Of a stretch of 22,435 bases of DNA, positions 5,894 to 13,215 are shown piece by piece (within the stretch, counting starts at the first letter, position 1; the number at the start of each line of letters is the position of its first letter). The notes below the pieces were generated by a model. That model saw nothing but the letters and a program-made list of their open reading frames with translations. It had not been told where the DNA came from and did not search any database. The stretch is taken from IMG/VR virus record IMGVR_UViG_3300037245_000403, positions 1 through 22,435 of that record; one strand, 5' to 3'. Position numbers and translations under genes: made by a program. This DNA comes from a virus.

Positions 5894-6075
5894 AAACATG
5901 TACAAAATGTACAGAATCAAAAGATATTTTAGAATATTATAACGATAAAAGGCAAAAAAACGGAAAATCCCCCTCTTGCAAAGAATGTAAAAACAAACAG
6001 AACAAGGACAGGAAACAGGCGGTAAAATACAGGGATTATAAAAAACGTTGCATGCCTGTACGTTTAATGTCTTAA
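5890..6075 (+). CDS. Small zinc-binding protein, HNH-nuclease N-terminal type
   Basis: A 61-residue protein with two zinc knuckles, CTKC (residues 4-7) and CKEC (30-33), in the context KTCTKC.ESK...YYNDKR..G..P.CKEC. This arrangement is common at the N-terminus of phage HNH endonucleases, but the chain ends after a basic tail (KYRDYKKRC) with no HNH core. It may be a free-standing zinc module or a truncated homing endonuclease. No HNH-like continuation is visible in the bases that follow. It overlaps the preceding gene by ATGA. Confidence 0.65.
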   Translation: MKTCTKCTESKDILEYYNDKRQKNGKSPSCKECKNKQNKDRKQAVKYRDYKKRCMPVRLMS

Positions 6076-6078
6076 AAA

Positions 6079-6150
6079 ATGACCGACATACTTTACATAA
6101 TCGCCTTCAGTGGGTTGGCGTATTTACTTTATAACGAACTTGAACAATGA
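6079..6150 (+). CDS. 23-residue single-helix membrane peptide
   Basis: A very short ORF, MTDILYIIAFSGLAYLLYNE plus LEQ, starting three bases after the previous stop and ending with TGA that overlaps the next ATG (ATGA, 6147-6150). The whole chain is one membrane helix with an acidic end. Tight coupling to both neighbours and coherent hydrophobicity argue for a real gene despite its length. Its adjacency to another membrane protein suggests that they act together. Confidence 0.5.
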   Translation: MTDILYIIAFSGLAYLLYNELEQ

Positions 6151-6362
6151 TACAAATAGATATAATAATACACGTAGTGATAAGTTTCTTTATCTACGAG
6201 ATTTTGAAAAAGGTTATATTCTCAACACTTATTCAAGTTTTCTTCACTAAGAAAGATATTGAAGGATTCAAAGAGGAGAAAGATAACGTAGCTAAAGCAA
6301 AGAGTAATTTCAGCAAAAGGATAGAAGAAGCAATTGAGCGAAAGAAAAACAAAGAACAATGA
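6147..6362 (+). CDS. Membrane-anchored coiled-coil small protein
   Basis: A 71-residue protein with a hydrophobic first half (about residues 3-33, containing IIIHVVISFFIYEI and VIFSTLIQVFF) and a highly charged helical second half (KEEKDNVAKAKSNF, EEAIERKKNKEQ). It is probably anchored to the inner membrane with a cytoplasmic coiled coil. ATGA overlaps occur at both ends. No lysis-family motif is recognised; holin-associated or membrane-remodelling roles are guesses. Confidence 0.6.
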   Translation: MIQIDIIIHVVISFFIYEILKKVIFSTLIQVFFTKKDIEGFKEEKDNVAKAKSNFSKRIEEAIERKKNKEQ

Positions 6363-6523
6363 AAAACGAAGTTGAAATTCTTGAAAAAGAAATAAAAACG
6401 ATCAAAGAAAAACTAATAAATGACAGCACATGGATAACAAACCCAGCGCGCAAAAGAAAGGAAATTGAAAAAATTTATGTTCTAAATAAAGCTATTGAAA
6501 TATTCAAATCACAGAAAGCATGA
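6359..6523 (+). CDS. 54-residue helical protein
   Basis: ATG at 6359 and TGA at 6521-6523, with ATGA overlaps to both neighbours. The product is a lysine/glutamate-rich helical protein (KNEVEILEKEIKTIKEKL) with a short TWITNPARKRKE hinge, likely a small coiled coil. No family is recognised. Support comes from exact stop/start coupling on both sides. Confidence 0.6.
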   Translation: MKNEVEILEKEIKTIKEKLINDSTWITNPARKRKEIEKIYVLNKAIEIFKSQKA

Positions 6524-6690
6524 CAAGAACCAAAGAACAAACAGAAGCAATCATTACAGCACTCACCAAGCTATCCGAGAAGTTTTATGCGGATATGGAT
6601 AAAATCGTGAATGGAGTTGAAATAATACCACCACAAGACACAACATCACAAGAGAGTAAAGACTATTGGAAGAACTACTATAACAACTAA
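6520..6690 (+). CDS. 56-residue hypothetical protein
   Basis: ATG at 6520 overlaps the previous TGA; the stop is TAA at 6688-6690, two bases before the next ATG. The N-terminal 34 residues are helical (TKEQTEAIITALTKLSEKF); the C-terminus is polar and aromatic (KDYWKNYYNN). No family is recognised. It is part of the coupled operon 5316-6959. Confidence 0.55.
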   Translation: MTRTKEQTEAIITALTKLSEKFYADMDKIVNGVEIIPPQDTTSQESKDYWKNYYNN

Positions 6691-6692
6691 TT

Positions 6693-6959
6693 ATGGATAT
6701 CAAAACACTGTATTACCTAGCAAACTTTGAGCATAATTTTGACGATTTCAAGCAAAGATTGGACGAACTTTTCAAGAATGATGATGAAAATTCAGAGTAT
6801 AAATTGAATTTAATTGATGAAAAGGAGAAGAAATACGAGCAAGAAATGAAAGGATTTATAAATTTTCTCAAGCACTTTACTAAAATAATGGTTGTCATGA
6901 CAACTAAAAATTCCAAGATGGTTTATAACTATTTCAAGACGCGTTTTTTTGGGGGTTAA
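6693..6959 (+). CDS. Helical hypothetical protein, last of the early operon
   Basis: An 88-residue charged helical protein (FDDFKQRLDELFKNDDEN, DEKEKKYEQEMKGF) with a more hydrophobic C-terminal part (FTKIMVVM) and a basic-aromatic end (YFKTRFFGG). It follows the previous stop by two bases and is the last gene before the long non-coding interval, which starts with a strong hairpin eight bases after its stop. No family is recognised. Confidence 0.6.
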   Translation: MDIKTLYYLANFEHNFDDFKQRLDELFKNDDENSEYKLNLIDEKEKKYEQEMKGFINFLKHFTKIMVVMTTKNSKMVYNYFKTRFFGG

Positions 6960-6966
6960 AAACAGA

Positions 6967-6998
6967 GGGTCGCAAAGTGTTTTTGAATTTTGCGACCC
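6967..6998 (+). terminator. Strong hairpin ending the early operon
   Basis: GGGTCGCAAA (6967-6976) and TTTGCGACCC (6989-6998) form a perfect 10 bp stem with a 12-base loop, starting eight bases after the last early stop codon. The 3' side is TTGCTTGC rather than a clean T-run, so termination on the plus strand may be partial. On the minus strand the stem is followed by CTCTGTTTTT, which would terminate better. Confidence 0.6.
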
Positions 6999-7023
6999 TT
7001 GCTTGCACCCTGTCTTTGACCCT
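6995..7023 (+). repeat. ACCCT motif series, 12-base spacing
   Basis: ACCCT occurs at 6995-6999, 7007-7011 and 7019-7023, exactly 12 bases apart, with a weaker TCCCT at 7030. The intervening seven bases differ (TGCTTGC, GTCTTTG, CTGAAAT). More copies on both strands follow in the same interval. Such series can be binding sites for a small terminase or a replication initiator, but part of the series also forms hairpin arms. Confidence 0.4.
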
Positions 7024-7151
7024 CTGAAATCCCTCTTATCTCTCTCTATTCTTCTATTTTACTACTTTAGTGTCTTAAGAGCTAAAGAAATATAGAAATA
7101 GATAAAAAGTGATTCGCGTTTACTACCGTAGAGAGTAATAGGGATACCTTA

Positions 7152-7186
7152 GTTTTACCCTTTAGACCCTTAGATAGGGGTAAAAC
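7152..7186. other. Inverted repeat upstream of terminase genes
   Basis: GTTTTACCC (7152-7160) and GGGTAAAAC (7178-7186) form a perfect 9 bp stem with a 17-base loop. No T-run follows on either strand, so it is more likely a protein-binding or structural site than a terminator. Confidence 0.4.
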
Positions 7187-7365
7187 CTCCTTTAATATAG
7201 TTTAAAGCATGATTTACACAGGGTCTAACAGTATCGGTCACTCTTTTTTATCTTAATTTCGAGGGTATTAAACAAAAAAACCACTCTCAGTGCCTCAGTT
7301 AACGCACTTTTTACTCAAACACTCACTTTTCAGTCATTTGTCGTTAAAATTTCGTATCATTGGGT

Positions 7366-7467
7366 ATGTTCAACAACATGACATACACACATCAAGATAA
7401 CAACGAGTTCCTACATTACACGTGGAGCGATCAAGGTGACAACGTGTATGTGCTTTACCTCAATTAA
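7366..7467 (+). CDS. Possible 33-residue leader ORF before small terminase
   Basis: Two in-frame ATGs (7366 and 7378) open a short frame ending with TAA at 7467. The product (MFNNMTYTHQDNNEFLHYTW and so on to VLYLN) is polar and protein-like. It overlaps the first possible starts of the small terminase in another frame, so translation could be coupled, with terminase starting at TTG 7481 just downstream. It could also be a chance ORF. Confidence 0.3.
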   Translation: MFNNMTYTHQDNNEFLHYTWSDQGDNVYVLYLN

Positions 7468-7864
7468 AATTTTTACGAGTTTGTCTTACCTAGACCAAGA
7501 TAAAATATTTCTAAAAGCTCAAGAGCAAATCAAAAAACATAACCTGTTTTCTATTGAAGACATTGTTGCGTTTATCCCATGCGGGAAAGATTCTTTTTAT
7601 AGGTTTTTCCCGAAAGATTCGGACAAATACGACACCTTAAAAGGTTTACTTGATGAAAATAAGATCGTAACAAAATCATCAATACGGGCAAAGCTTCATA
7701 AAAGCGATAAGGCAGCGGAGTTAATAGCCTTGTACAAATTGATTTGCTCAGATGAAGAACGAGATGCATTATCAATGCAAAGGGTTGACGTCCAAAGTGG
7801 TGGGCAACCTCTTTCAGTCATAAGTCTAGGCACAGGGATAAAGCCTGATGAGACTACTTCCTAA
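7448..7864 (+). CDS. terS: Terminase small subunit
   Basis: A 138-residue protein (from ATG 7448) directly before and overlapping the large terminase by 17 bases. The core matches the small-terminase type seen in Bacteroidota phages: a helical start (KAQEQIKKHNLFSIEDIVAF), a helix-turn-helix-like PCGKDSFYRFFP, then KSSIRAKLHKSDKAAELIALYKL and a polar GGQP tail. The protein recognises phage DNA and loads the large subunit for packaging. The start is uncertain: GTG 7436, ATG 7448 and TTG 7481 are all in frame, and the last would remove the odd cysteine-containing N-terminus. Identification is from motif pattern and position. Confidence 0.75.
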   Translation: MCFTSIKIFTSLSYLDQDKIFLKAQEQIKKHNLFSIEDIVAFIPCGKDSFYRFFPKDSDKYDTLKGLLDENKIVTKSSIRAKLHKSDKAAELIALYKLICSDEERDALSMQRVDVQSGGQPLSVISLGTGIKPDETTS

Positions 7865-9140
7865 ACAAGAGAACGCGGTTTACTATCTCAAGGATAATGA
7901 AACCACAGAATTAATTTATGGAGGGGCTGCGGGTGGTGGTAAGTCTGCCCTTGGTGTCCTTTGGCTTATAGAGCTTTGCCAGCGTTACAAAGGCATGCGT
8001 GTCTTGATGGGTCGGGCCAAACTCAAAACTTTAAAAGAAACTACCTTAGCCACATTCTTTGAGCTATCAACAAAGCTTGGTATCTCTGATCAATGGGAGT
8101 ACAAAGAACAAAAAGGATTGATTGTCTGGAAAAATGGAAGCGAGATAATTTTAAAGGATTTGTTTCATTATCCAAGTGATCCAAATTTTGACGATTTGGG
8201 ATCGCTTGAAATTTCAGCGGCCTTTGTTGATGAGTGCAACCAGATAAACGCCAAAGCTTGGCAGATCGTCAAGTCACGTATCCGGTATAAGCTCAATGAG
8301 TTTGGTTTGATTCCAAAGATATTAGGGTCTTGCAACCCATCAAAGAATTGGGTCTACAAGAAATTTTACATACCAAGTAAAAACGGCAGCTTACCAGATA
8401 CGAAGAAATTCATCCAGGCACTGCCAAAGGATAATCCACACTTACCAGAGTCATACATTACAACCTTGCTTGAATTAGACGAGGCAAGCAAGAGACGTTT
8501 ACATGATGGTGATTGGGAGTATGACGATGACAAATCAACATTGATTGGGTACAACTCCATTGTGAACTACTGGAATGGTCAACACATCCAACCAGAAGGC
8601 AAAAAGTATTTGACTATTGACGTAGCGCGTAAAGGCAAGGATTGTACAGTGTTCAGAGTGTGGCATGGCTGGGTTTGCATAGAGAGGCGTTCTGTTGCCA
8701 TTACTTTAATTAATGAGGTCGTAGATCAAGCAAAGGAATTGCAAGCCTTACACGGCATTAAAAACACCAACACGATCGCAGATGAAGATGGAGTTGGTGG
8801 TGGCGTTGTAGATTACCTAAGATGCCAAGGCTTTGTAAACAACTCAAGGGCGTTGAATGGTGAGAACTACGATAACCTTAAAAGTCAATGTTCCGTAAAA
8901 ATGGCTAAGAGGATAAACCTTGAGGAGGTGGTGGAGTTATGCAATGACAGCAATGTCATTGATTTAGTATCTGAGGAGATGGAACAGATCAAACTCAAGG
9001 ATATCGACAAAGATGGCAAGGTTGCAATCATACCCAAGGATAAAATGAAAGAAAAAATTGGGCGCTCACCTGATGACTGGGACACCATAATGATGCGTGA
9101 ATGGTTTGAGTTGGTGACAACTGATTTTTTTATTGGATAA
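7848..9140 (+). CDS. terL: Terminase large subunit (packaging ATPase-nuclease)
   Basis: A 430-residue large terminase, the motor that pumps DNA into the prohead and cuts it. Walker A GGAAGGGKS spans residues 25-33 and Walker B AAFVDE about 124-129, with D128/E129. A coupling-like motif LGSCNPS follows at about 164-170. The RNase H-like nuclease has D258 (LTIDVARKGKD), D312-E-D314 (IADEDGVGGG) and PDDWD (408-412) as the acidic triad positions. The length is normal for the family. It overlaps the small subunit gene by 17 bases and is followed 32 bases later by the portal gene. Confidence 0.95.
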   Translation: MRLLPKQENAVYYLKDNETTELIYGGAAGGGKSALGVLWLIELCQRYKGMRVLMGRAKLKTLKETTLATFFELSTKLGISDQWEYKEQKGLIVWKNGSEIILKDLFHYPSDPNFDDLGSLEISAAFVDECNQINAKAWQIVKSRIRYKLNEFGLIPKILGSCNPSKNWVYKKFYIPSKNGSLPDTKKFIQALPKDNPHLPESYITTLLELDEASKRRLHDGDWEYDDDKSTLIGYNSIVNYWNGQHIQPEGKKYLTIDVARKGKDCTVFRVWHGWVCIERRSVAITLINEVVDQAKELQALHGIKNTNTIADEDGVGGGVVDYLRCQGFVNNSRALNGENYDNLKSQCSVKMAKRINLEEVVELCNDSNVIDLVSEEMEQIKLKDIDKDGKVAIIPKDKMKEKIGRSPDDWDTIMMREWFELVTTDFFIG

Positions 9141-9172
9141 AATTTTGTAATTTGGCAATTTAAAGGTTATAA

Positions 9173-10453
9173 ATGAGTTGGATTAGCGATATATTCAGTA
9201 CTAGAACATTTAATGCAACGGACAGATCAACCATTGCGCGTTTGTTCGGCAGCTTTAGAGCCAACCAAATAGGTCATAGTCCTGGTCAATTACTCAGTGA
9301 GGGCTTTGAGCAGAACGTTGATGTTTACAGCATCATCACAAAGACGCATGAAATCTTTAATTCAATACCTCAGATAGTTGAGCGCAAAACCTCAGAAGGT
9401 TGGGAGCTTGAGGAGGACACAAGCATTCACGAACTTTGGGACAATCCAAATAATGGAAAAGGTTACACGTGGGCAGACATAAATACGCAAAGAATTATCT
9501 ATCTGCTTGCCAATGGCAACAGCTACATGATAGGGCAAGACGGTATCAGCTCTCGCTTTGATGAGGTTGATGTGTTACCGAGTCCAGCTATAACCATAAG
9601 CACAAGCGCGGATTTTTTCATACCGAACGTTGAGTATAATTTTAGACTAGGATCAAACGTCAGGAACTACACCAAGGACGATCTACAGCAAATCAAATTA
9701 TTCAACCCTTCATTCTCCTCAGTTACAGAGGCGCAATATGGGTTATCACTTATACAGGTAGCATCAAGGGTTGTGAAGACAGGTAACGACCGATGGGATG
9801 CCAGCGCAACACTATTCCAAAACAGGGGCGCGATAGGTTTTATCACAGATGCAAGTGAGAGGCCAATGGAGGCCGAACAGGCCGAAGCGGTCCAAGCTGC
9901 ATTTGATGGTAGATCGACAGGTACAGACAAATATGGCCGTACTCTTGTCACAAACAAGAACTTGAAGTATCAACAAATGGCAATGTCTAGTACAGATTTG
10001 CAATTAGTTGAGCAAGGTGTTGTAGGGCTTAGGGCATTGTGTAATGTGTTGGGATATGATGCGGCATTATTTAATGATCCGGCAGGCAAGAAGAACAACA
10101 ACAGGAAAGAATCTGAAAAGTCAATGTATACAAATGTGATGATGTCATTGGCTGAGGTCCTTGACTCATCTGATACTAGATTCATTGCAAAGAATCATTA
10201 TCCTGATGGATCGAGAAGGATACGCCACGACTTTAGTGAGATAGAAGTACTACAATCTGATAAGAAAGTAGAGGCCGAGAAGGATAAAATTGTGATGGAA
10301 GGCATCAACATTGTAATGTCGATGCAAATACCATTGGAGGCAAAGAGGGGTCTATTGATTGAGAAGTATGAGATTAATGAAGACCTAGCGAACTTAATAA
10401 CTCAAGAGTTTGAGGTTGAGCAAGACAAAAATCAAAGAGATGCAGAAGGATAG
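9173..10453 (+). CDS. Portal protein, HK97 family
   Basis: A 426-residue portal protein, the dodecameric ring at the capsid vertex through which DNA passes. Family features visible include an N-terminal start near IARLFGSFRAN, VYSIITKTHEIFNSIPQ (about residues 50-66), the W..ADINTQRIIYLLANGNSYM segment, the YGLSLIQVASRV stretch before the long stem helix, and the GALGF-like RGAIGFI with the downstream TDLQLVEQ. The C-terminal region is helical and acidic (EFEVEQDKNQRDAEG). It sits between the large terminase and the protease, the normal order. ATG at 9173 is the only early candidate. Confidence 0.93.
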   Translation: MSWISDIFSTRTFNATDRSTIARLFGSFRANQIGHSPGQLLSEGFEQNVDVYSIITKTHEIFNSIPQIVERKTSEGWELEEDTSIHELWDNPNNGKGYTWADINTQRIIYLLANGNSYMIGQDGISSRFDEVDVLPSPAITISTSADFFIPNVEYNFRLGSNVRNYTKDDLQQIKLFNPSFSSVTEAQYGLSLIQVASRVVKTGNDRWDASATLFQNRGAIGFITDASERPMEAEQAEAVQAAFDGRSTGTDKYGRTLVTNKNLKYQQMAMSSTDLQLVEQGVVGLRALCNVLGYDAALFNDPAGKKNNNRKESEKSMYTNVMMSLAEVLDSSDTRFIAKNHYPDGSRRIRHDFSEIEVLQSDKKVEAEKDKIVMEGINIVMSMQIPLEAKRGLLIEKYEINEDLANLITQEFEVEQDKNQRDAEG

Positions 10454-11189
10454 TAAAGGATTATACAGCGTTAAGAAAGGGCTTAAAATCAAAGACCTTG
10501 ACATACAAGCGAGGCGGGTTAAGATTGTCTTATCTAGTTTTGACACGCTTGATTCTGATTCTGACATCATACGCAAAGGAGCATTCAAAAAGTCAATAGA
10601 GGAGCGAGGGCCAAATAGTGCAAACAATCGAAAGATTGCGTTTTTGCGTTACCATGATTGGGAGCATCCAATTGGTAAGTTTGTTCATCTTGAAGAAACA
10701 AACGAGGGGTTGATAGGTGAGGCAGAACTAGGTAGGTCAGCTAAAGGAGACGCGGCAATGCTTGATTACCAGGACGGGATTATCAATGAGCATAGTATTG
10801 GATTCAATTACATTGAAGATAAGACGCAACTAATTGAGCGCGGTGAGTCTTCTTATTGGGAGATTAAAGAAGTCCAACTTTGGGAAGGTAGCGCGGTTAC
10901 ATTTGGGGCCAACAGCCTAACACCTACATTGGATGTAAGTAAAGGCAACCACCTTGAGGTTATTGATAAGGTTAATAAGAAAATGACATCGTTGATCAAT
11001 GCCTTGAAAAATGGCAAGGGTACAGATGAACGATTATTTGAAATAGAGATGGCGTTGAAGGTTTGCCAACAGCAATATAATTCACTCGTAAACTTTGAGC
11101 CGTCCGACAAGGGCACTCAAGATGATGAGCCGGAGATTGATGTACACAACCAGGATGTCAAGAATTTTTACTTGAACATATTAAAATAA
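10440..11189 (+). CDS. Prohead protease, HK97/U35 type
   Basis: A 249-residue protease taken from ATG 10440, overlapping the portal stop by 14 bases; the frame extends to a TTG at 10410 but the ATG fits the family better. Catalytic-type motifs are present in order: H72 or H76 in RYHDWEHPIGKF, S119 in NEHSIGF, and E149 in LWEGSAVTFGAN. These herpesvirus-like proteases mature the capsid by cutting the scaffold part of the major capsid protein. The region after residue ~165 is helical and acidic and extends beyond the catalytic domain, possibly serving as internal scaffold. The capsid gene starts six bases after the stop. Confidence 0.92.
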   Translation: MQKDSKGLYSVKKGLKIKDLDIQARRVKIVLSSFDTLDSDSDIIRKGAFKKSIEERGPNSANNRKIAFLRYHDWEHPIGKFVHLEETNEGLIGEAELGRSAKGDAAMLDYQDGIINEHSIGFNYIEDKTQLIERGESSYWEIKEVQLWEGSAVTFGANSLTPTLDVSKGNHLEVIDKVNKKMTSLINALKNGKGTDERLFEIEMALKVCQQQYNSLVNFEPSDKGTQDDEPEIDVHNQDVKNFYLNILK

Positions 11190-11195
11190 AAAATT

Positions 11196-12470
11196 ATGAA
11201 TAAGTTTGATTTATTCCTTCAAGAGAAGGGAATTAAAAAAGAAGACCTCGCAAGTAAAGGCGCTGAGGACTTAGCATCAATTTACAATGAGTACAGCGAA
11301 AAAAACAGTGCTGAACTAACTGCATCAATTGAAGCAAAAGCAAGCAAAGAAGATATCGAGGCTCTAAAGTCTGAGATTATCAAGACTAATATTGAGCATA
11401 CAAAGACACTTAACGAAGCTTTAAAAGAGTACGGTGTTGCAATCAAGAAATTGAGCAAGCGCGAAAAAGAAGACGCAGCAAAGCAAACAAGCTCTTTGTA
11501 CGAAGGATTGAAAGCAGGTGCAGAAACTCTTACAAACATCAAAGAAGGTAAGGACGGACGCTTGAAGTTCAAAGCAGCGGGCACAATGCTGATCACTACA
11601 AACGTGTCAGGCGGAAATGTACCAGTTGAGCAAAGACTTGCAGGACTAGACGATATACCATCAAGAGAGGTTAGACTTTTGTCAATCGTATCAAGAGGTA
11701 CAGCATCTAGCAACGTTATCACATGGGTTTCTAAAGTAAACCGTGATGGTGCAGCCGCAGGAACAGCAGAAGGCGCGGTTAAAAATCAAATTGATTTTGA
11801 TTTGGTTGTTAACTCTGAGGATGTTAAAAAATTCTCTGCGTTTATCAAAGTGTCAACTGAAATGGTTGGTGATATTGACTTCATGAGTACAGAAATCAAC
11901 AACGAATTGATGGGCGAAATGCTCCGTTTGATTGAAACGCAAGTGTATGAAGGATCAGGAGCAGGGTTGAACCTTAACGGTATATTAACTCAATCAACTG
12001 CATTTGTTGCAGCTACTGCACCGGTTGCAGTTGTTAATGCAAATTTGGTCGATGTGCTTAGAACAGCAGCAACACAGATTCAAATTGCTAACCAAGCCGC
12101 ACCAACTTATATCATGTTGCATCCTACTGATGTGCTTGGATTGAAGCAAATCAAAAGGTCTACAACTGATAAAGCTTATATTGATGCTTTGCAATTGATC
12201 GCAGGTAGTCTTTCGCTTGATGGTATTCCCATTATCGAAACGACTCTTGTAACTGTTGATACTTATTTGATTGGTGACTTCAAAAAAGCCACTGTATTTG
12301 ATAAAGGATCAATTGATATAGAGGTTGGTAGATCCGGTACGGATTTCGTGGACAACCTTGTCACTGTTCTTGCAGAATGGAGAGGGTTAAATGTGATCAA
12401 AACAAACCAAACTACCGCGTTTGTTACTGGTACAATCTCAACTGATGCAGCCGCACTGATTGCATTGTAA
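11196..12470 (+). CDS. Major capsid protein, HK97 fold, with delta domain
   Basis: A 424-residue capsid protein. Residues 1-~105 are charged and helical (KKEDLASKGAEDLASIYNEY, KLSKREKEDAAK) and fit a delta/scaffold domain that the upstream protease would remove. The capsid core begins near GTMLITTNVSGGNVPVEQR and shows the HK97 pattern: LSIVSRGTASSNVITWVSK, KKFSAFIKVSTEMVGD with a spine helix containing ELMGEMLRLIETQVYEG, then HPTDVLGLKQIK, the GIPIIET strand and GDFKKATVFDKGSIDIEVG. Order protease-capsid and length are normal. A terminator-like hairpin lies 12 bases after the stop. Confidence 0.95.
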   Translation: MNKFDLFLQEKGIKKEDLASKGAEDLASIYNEYSEKNSAELTASIEAKASKEDIEALKSEIIKTNIEHTKTLNEALKEYGVAIKKLSKREKEDAAKQTSSLYEGLKAGAETLTNIKEGKDGRLKFKAAGTMLITTNVSGGNVPVEQRLAGLDDIPSREVRLLSIVSRGTASSNVITWVSKVNRDGAAAGTAEGAVKNQIDFDLVVNSEDVKKFSAFIKVSTEMVGDIDFMSTEINNELMGEMLRLIETQVYEGSGAGLNLNGILTQSTAFVAATAPVAVVNANLVDVLRTAATQIQIANQAAPTYIMLHPTDVLGLKQIKRSTTDKAYIDALQLIAGSLSLDGIPIIETTLVTVDTYLIGDFKKATVFDKGSIDIEVGRSGTDFVDNLVTVLAEWRGLNVIKTNQTTAFVTGTISTDAAALIAL

Positions 12471-12482
12471 GATTAAATAATA

Positions 12483-12514
12483 AAATCGGGTGAGGTTAAC
12501 GCCTTGCCCGATTT
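12483..12514 (+). terminator. Hairpin terminator after the major capsid gene
   Basis: AAATCGGG (12483-12490) pairs with CCCGATTT (12507-12514), with an inner AGG/CCT pair, and ends in TTTCTAAAGTTTG. It probably releases part of the transcripts after the capsid gene or protects the capsid mRNA 3' end. The late operon must read through it. Confidence 0.6.
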
Positions 12515-12529
12515 CTAAAGTTTGAAAAT

Positions 12530-12709
12530 ATGAAAAAAAGCAAAGGATCAAACAAAAGTGAGAAGGCCGCGCCTTCAAGTAACAAAGCTATCAATTGGGA
12601 TGCATTACCAGAAAAGGATATATCTATAATCCTTGACGGTAAAGAAAAGAAATGCGGCAAACCCAGCGCTAAAATATTAGTTGATAAAGGAATTGCAAAA
12701 CTCAAATAA
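12530..12709 (+). CDS. 59-residue protein downstream of capsid
   Basis: ATG at 12530, stop TAA at 12707-12709 overlapping the next ATG (TAATG). The N-terminus is basic, serine-rich and probably disordered (KKSKGSNKSEKAAPSSNKA); the second half is a compact domain ending AKILVDKGIAKLK. Small proteins of this kind are common between capsid and connector genes, and may be decoration or assembly factors, but I do not recognise the family. The start/stop coupling supports it as a real gene. Confidence 0.7.
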   Translation: MKKSKGSNKSEKAAPSSNKAINWDALPEKDISIILDGKEKKCGKPSAKILVDKGIAKLK

Positions 12710-13215
12710 TGTCTAACATACTAGCATTAACAGATTTTGAAAGCGGTGAGTATACTATCCCCCAGGATTGCCATACAGACGTAAGCTTTCAAACATACTT
12801 GGACAAGTACGAGAAAAAGTATTTGATTGAGTTGCTTGGGTGTGACTTATACGCTCTGTTTATTGCTGACTTAGTTGCAGGAGTACCACAAACGCAAATC
12901 TATATTGATATATTCAACGAGATATGTGAGGACAACAACAACGCAATACAACGCAGCGAAGGAATGAAGACAATGCTTATTGAGCTTGTATACTTCTATT
13001 TAGTGCGTGACCTGGCGGTTAAAAAGTCATCTTCGGGTGTTGGGTTCAATATCAACGAGATGACAAAAGGCCCAACGTATAGCGGTTTCAATATTGTTGA
13101 AGCGTTTAACGAGGGGGTCAAGAATTACAATGTGATTCAGTGGTATATTAGAGATAATGATACAGATTACCCAGATTATAACGGGCAATGTTTAAATGTT
13201 ATTAGCGGGATATGA
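12709..13215 (+). CDS. Probable head-tail adaptor (connector) protein
   Basis: A 168-residue mainly helical protein containing DVSFQTYLDKYEKKYLIELLG, a helix pair around EGMKTMLIELVYFYLVRDL, and an acidic, aromatic C-terminus (IRDNDTDYPDYNGQ). The helical bundle and position right after the capsid genes fit the ring adaptors (HK97 gp6-like or SPP1 gp15-like) that extend the portal. A similar DUF6712-type protein is known in Bacteroidota phages, and that is my tentative match. It overlaps the next gene by ATGA. Confidence 0.6.
   Translation: MSNILALTDFESGEYTIPQDCHTDVSFQTYLDKYEKKYLIELLGCDLYALFIADLVAGVPQTQIYIDIFNEICEDNNNAIQRSEGMKTMLIELVYFYLVRDLAVKKSSSGVGFNINEMTKGPTYSGFNIVEAFNEGVKNYNVIQWYIRDNDTDYPDYNGQCLNVISGI

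Larger units (their letters stand above)
6960..7365. other. Non-coding interval between early and late modules
   Basis: No ORF of plausible coding character is seen. The region holds a strong hairpin (6967-6998) with a competing partner (7014-7026), three ACCCT motifs at exact 12-base spacing (6995, 7007, 7019), a polypyrimidine run (about 7030-7070), an inverted repeat GTTTTACCC/GGGTAAAAC (7152-7186), and further ACCCT/AGGGT copies at 7157, 7166, 7220 and 7262. It probably carries the end of the early transcript, the late promoter, and possibly packaging or replication sites. No exact TAnnTTTG promoter is found here. Confidence 0.6.

Noticed and set aside
8942-8961. CAATGACA-GCAA-TGTCATTG hairpin with a GNRA-type loop inside the large terminase gene
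   Set aside because: Eight base pairs in a long coding region are compatible with chance, and no context supports a role.
9141-9172. Possible promoter before the portal gene (TAATTTGG)
   Set aside because: It lacks the full TAnnTTTG element and no properly spaced TTG is clear; the gap is only 32 bases.
11282-11722. Long reverse-strand ORF opposite the major capsid gene (and similar ones at 19759-20232 and 13466-13879)
   Set aside because: They lie opposite strong genes, show serine/leucine-rich antisense composition and have no family resemblance; they are antisense artefacts of codon usage.
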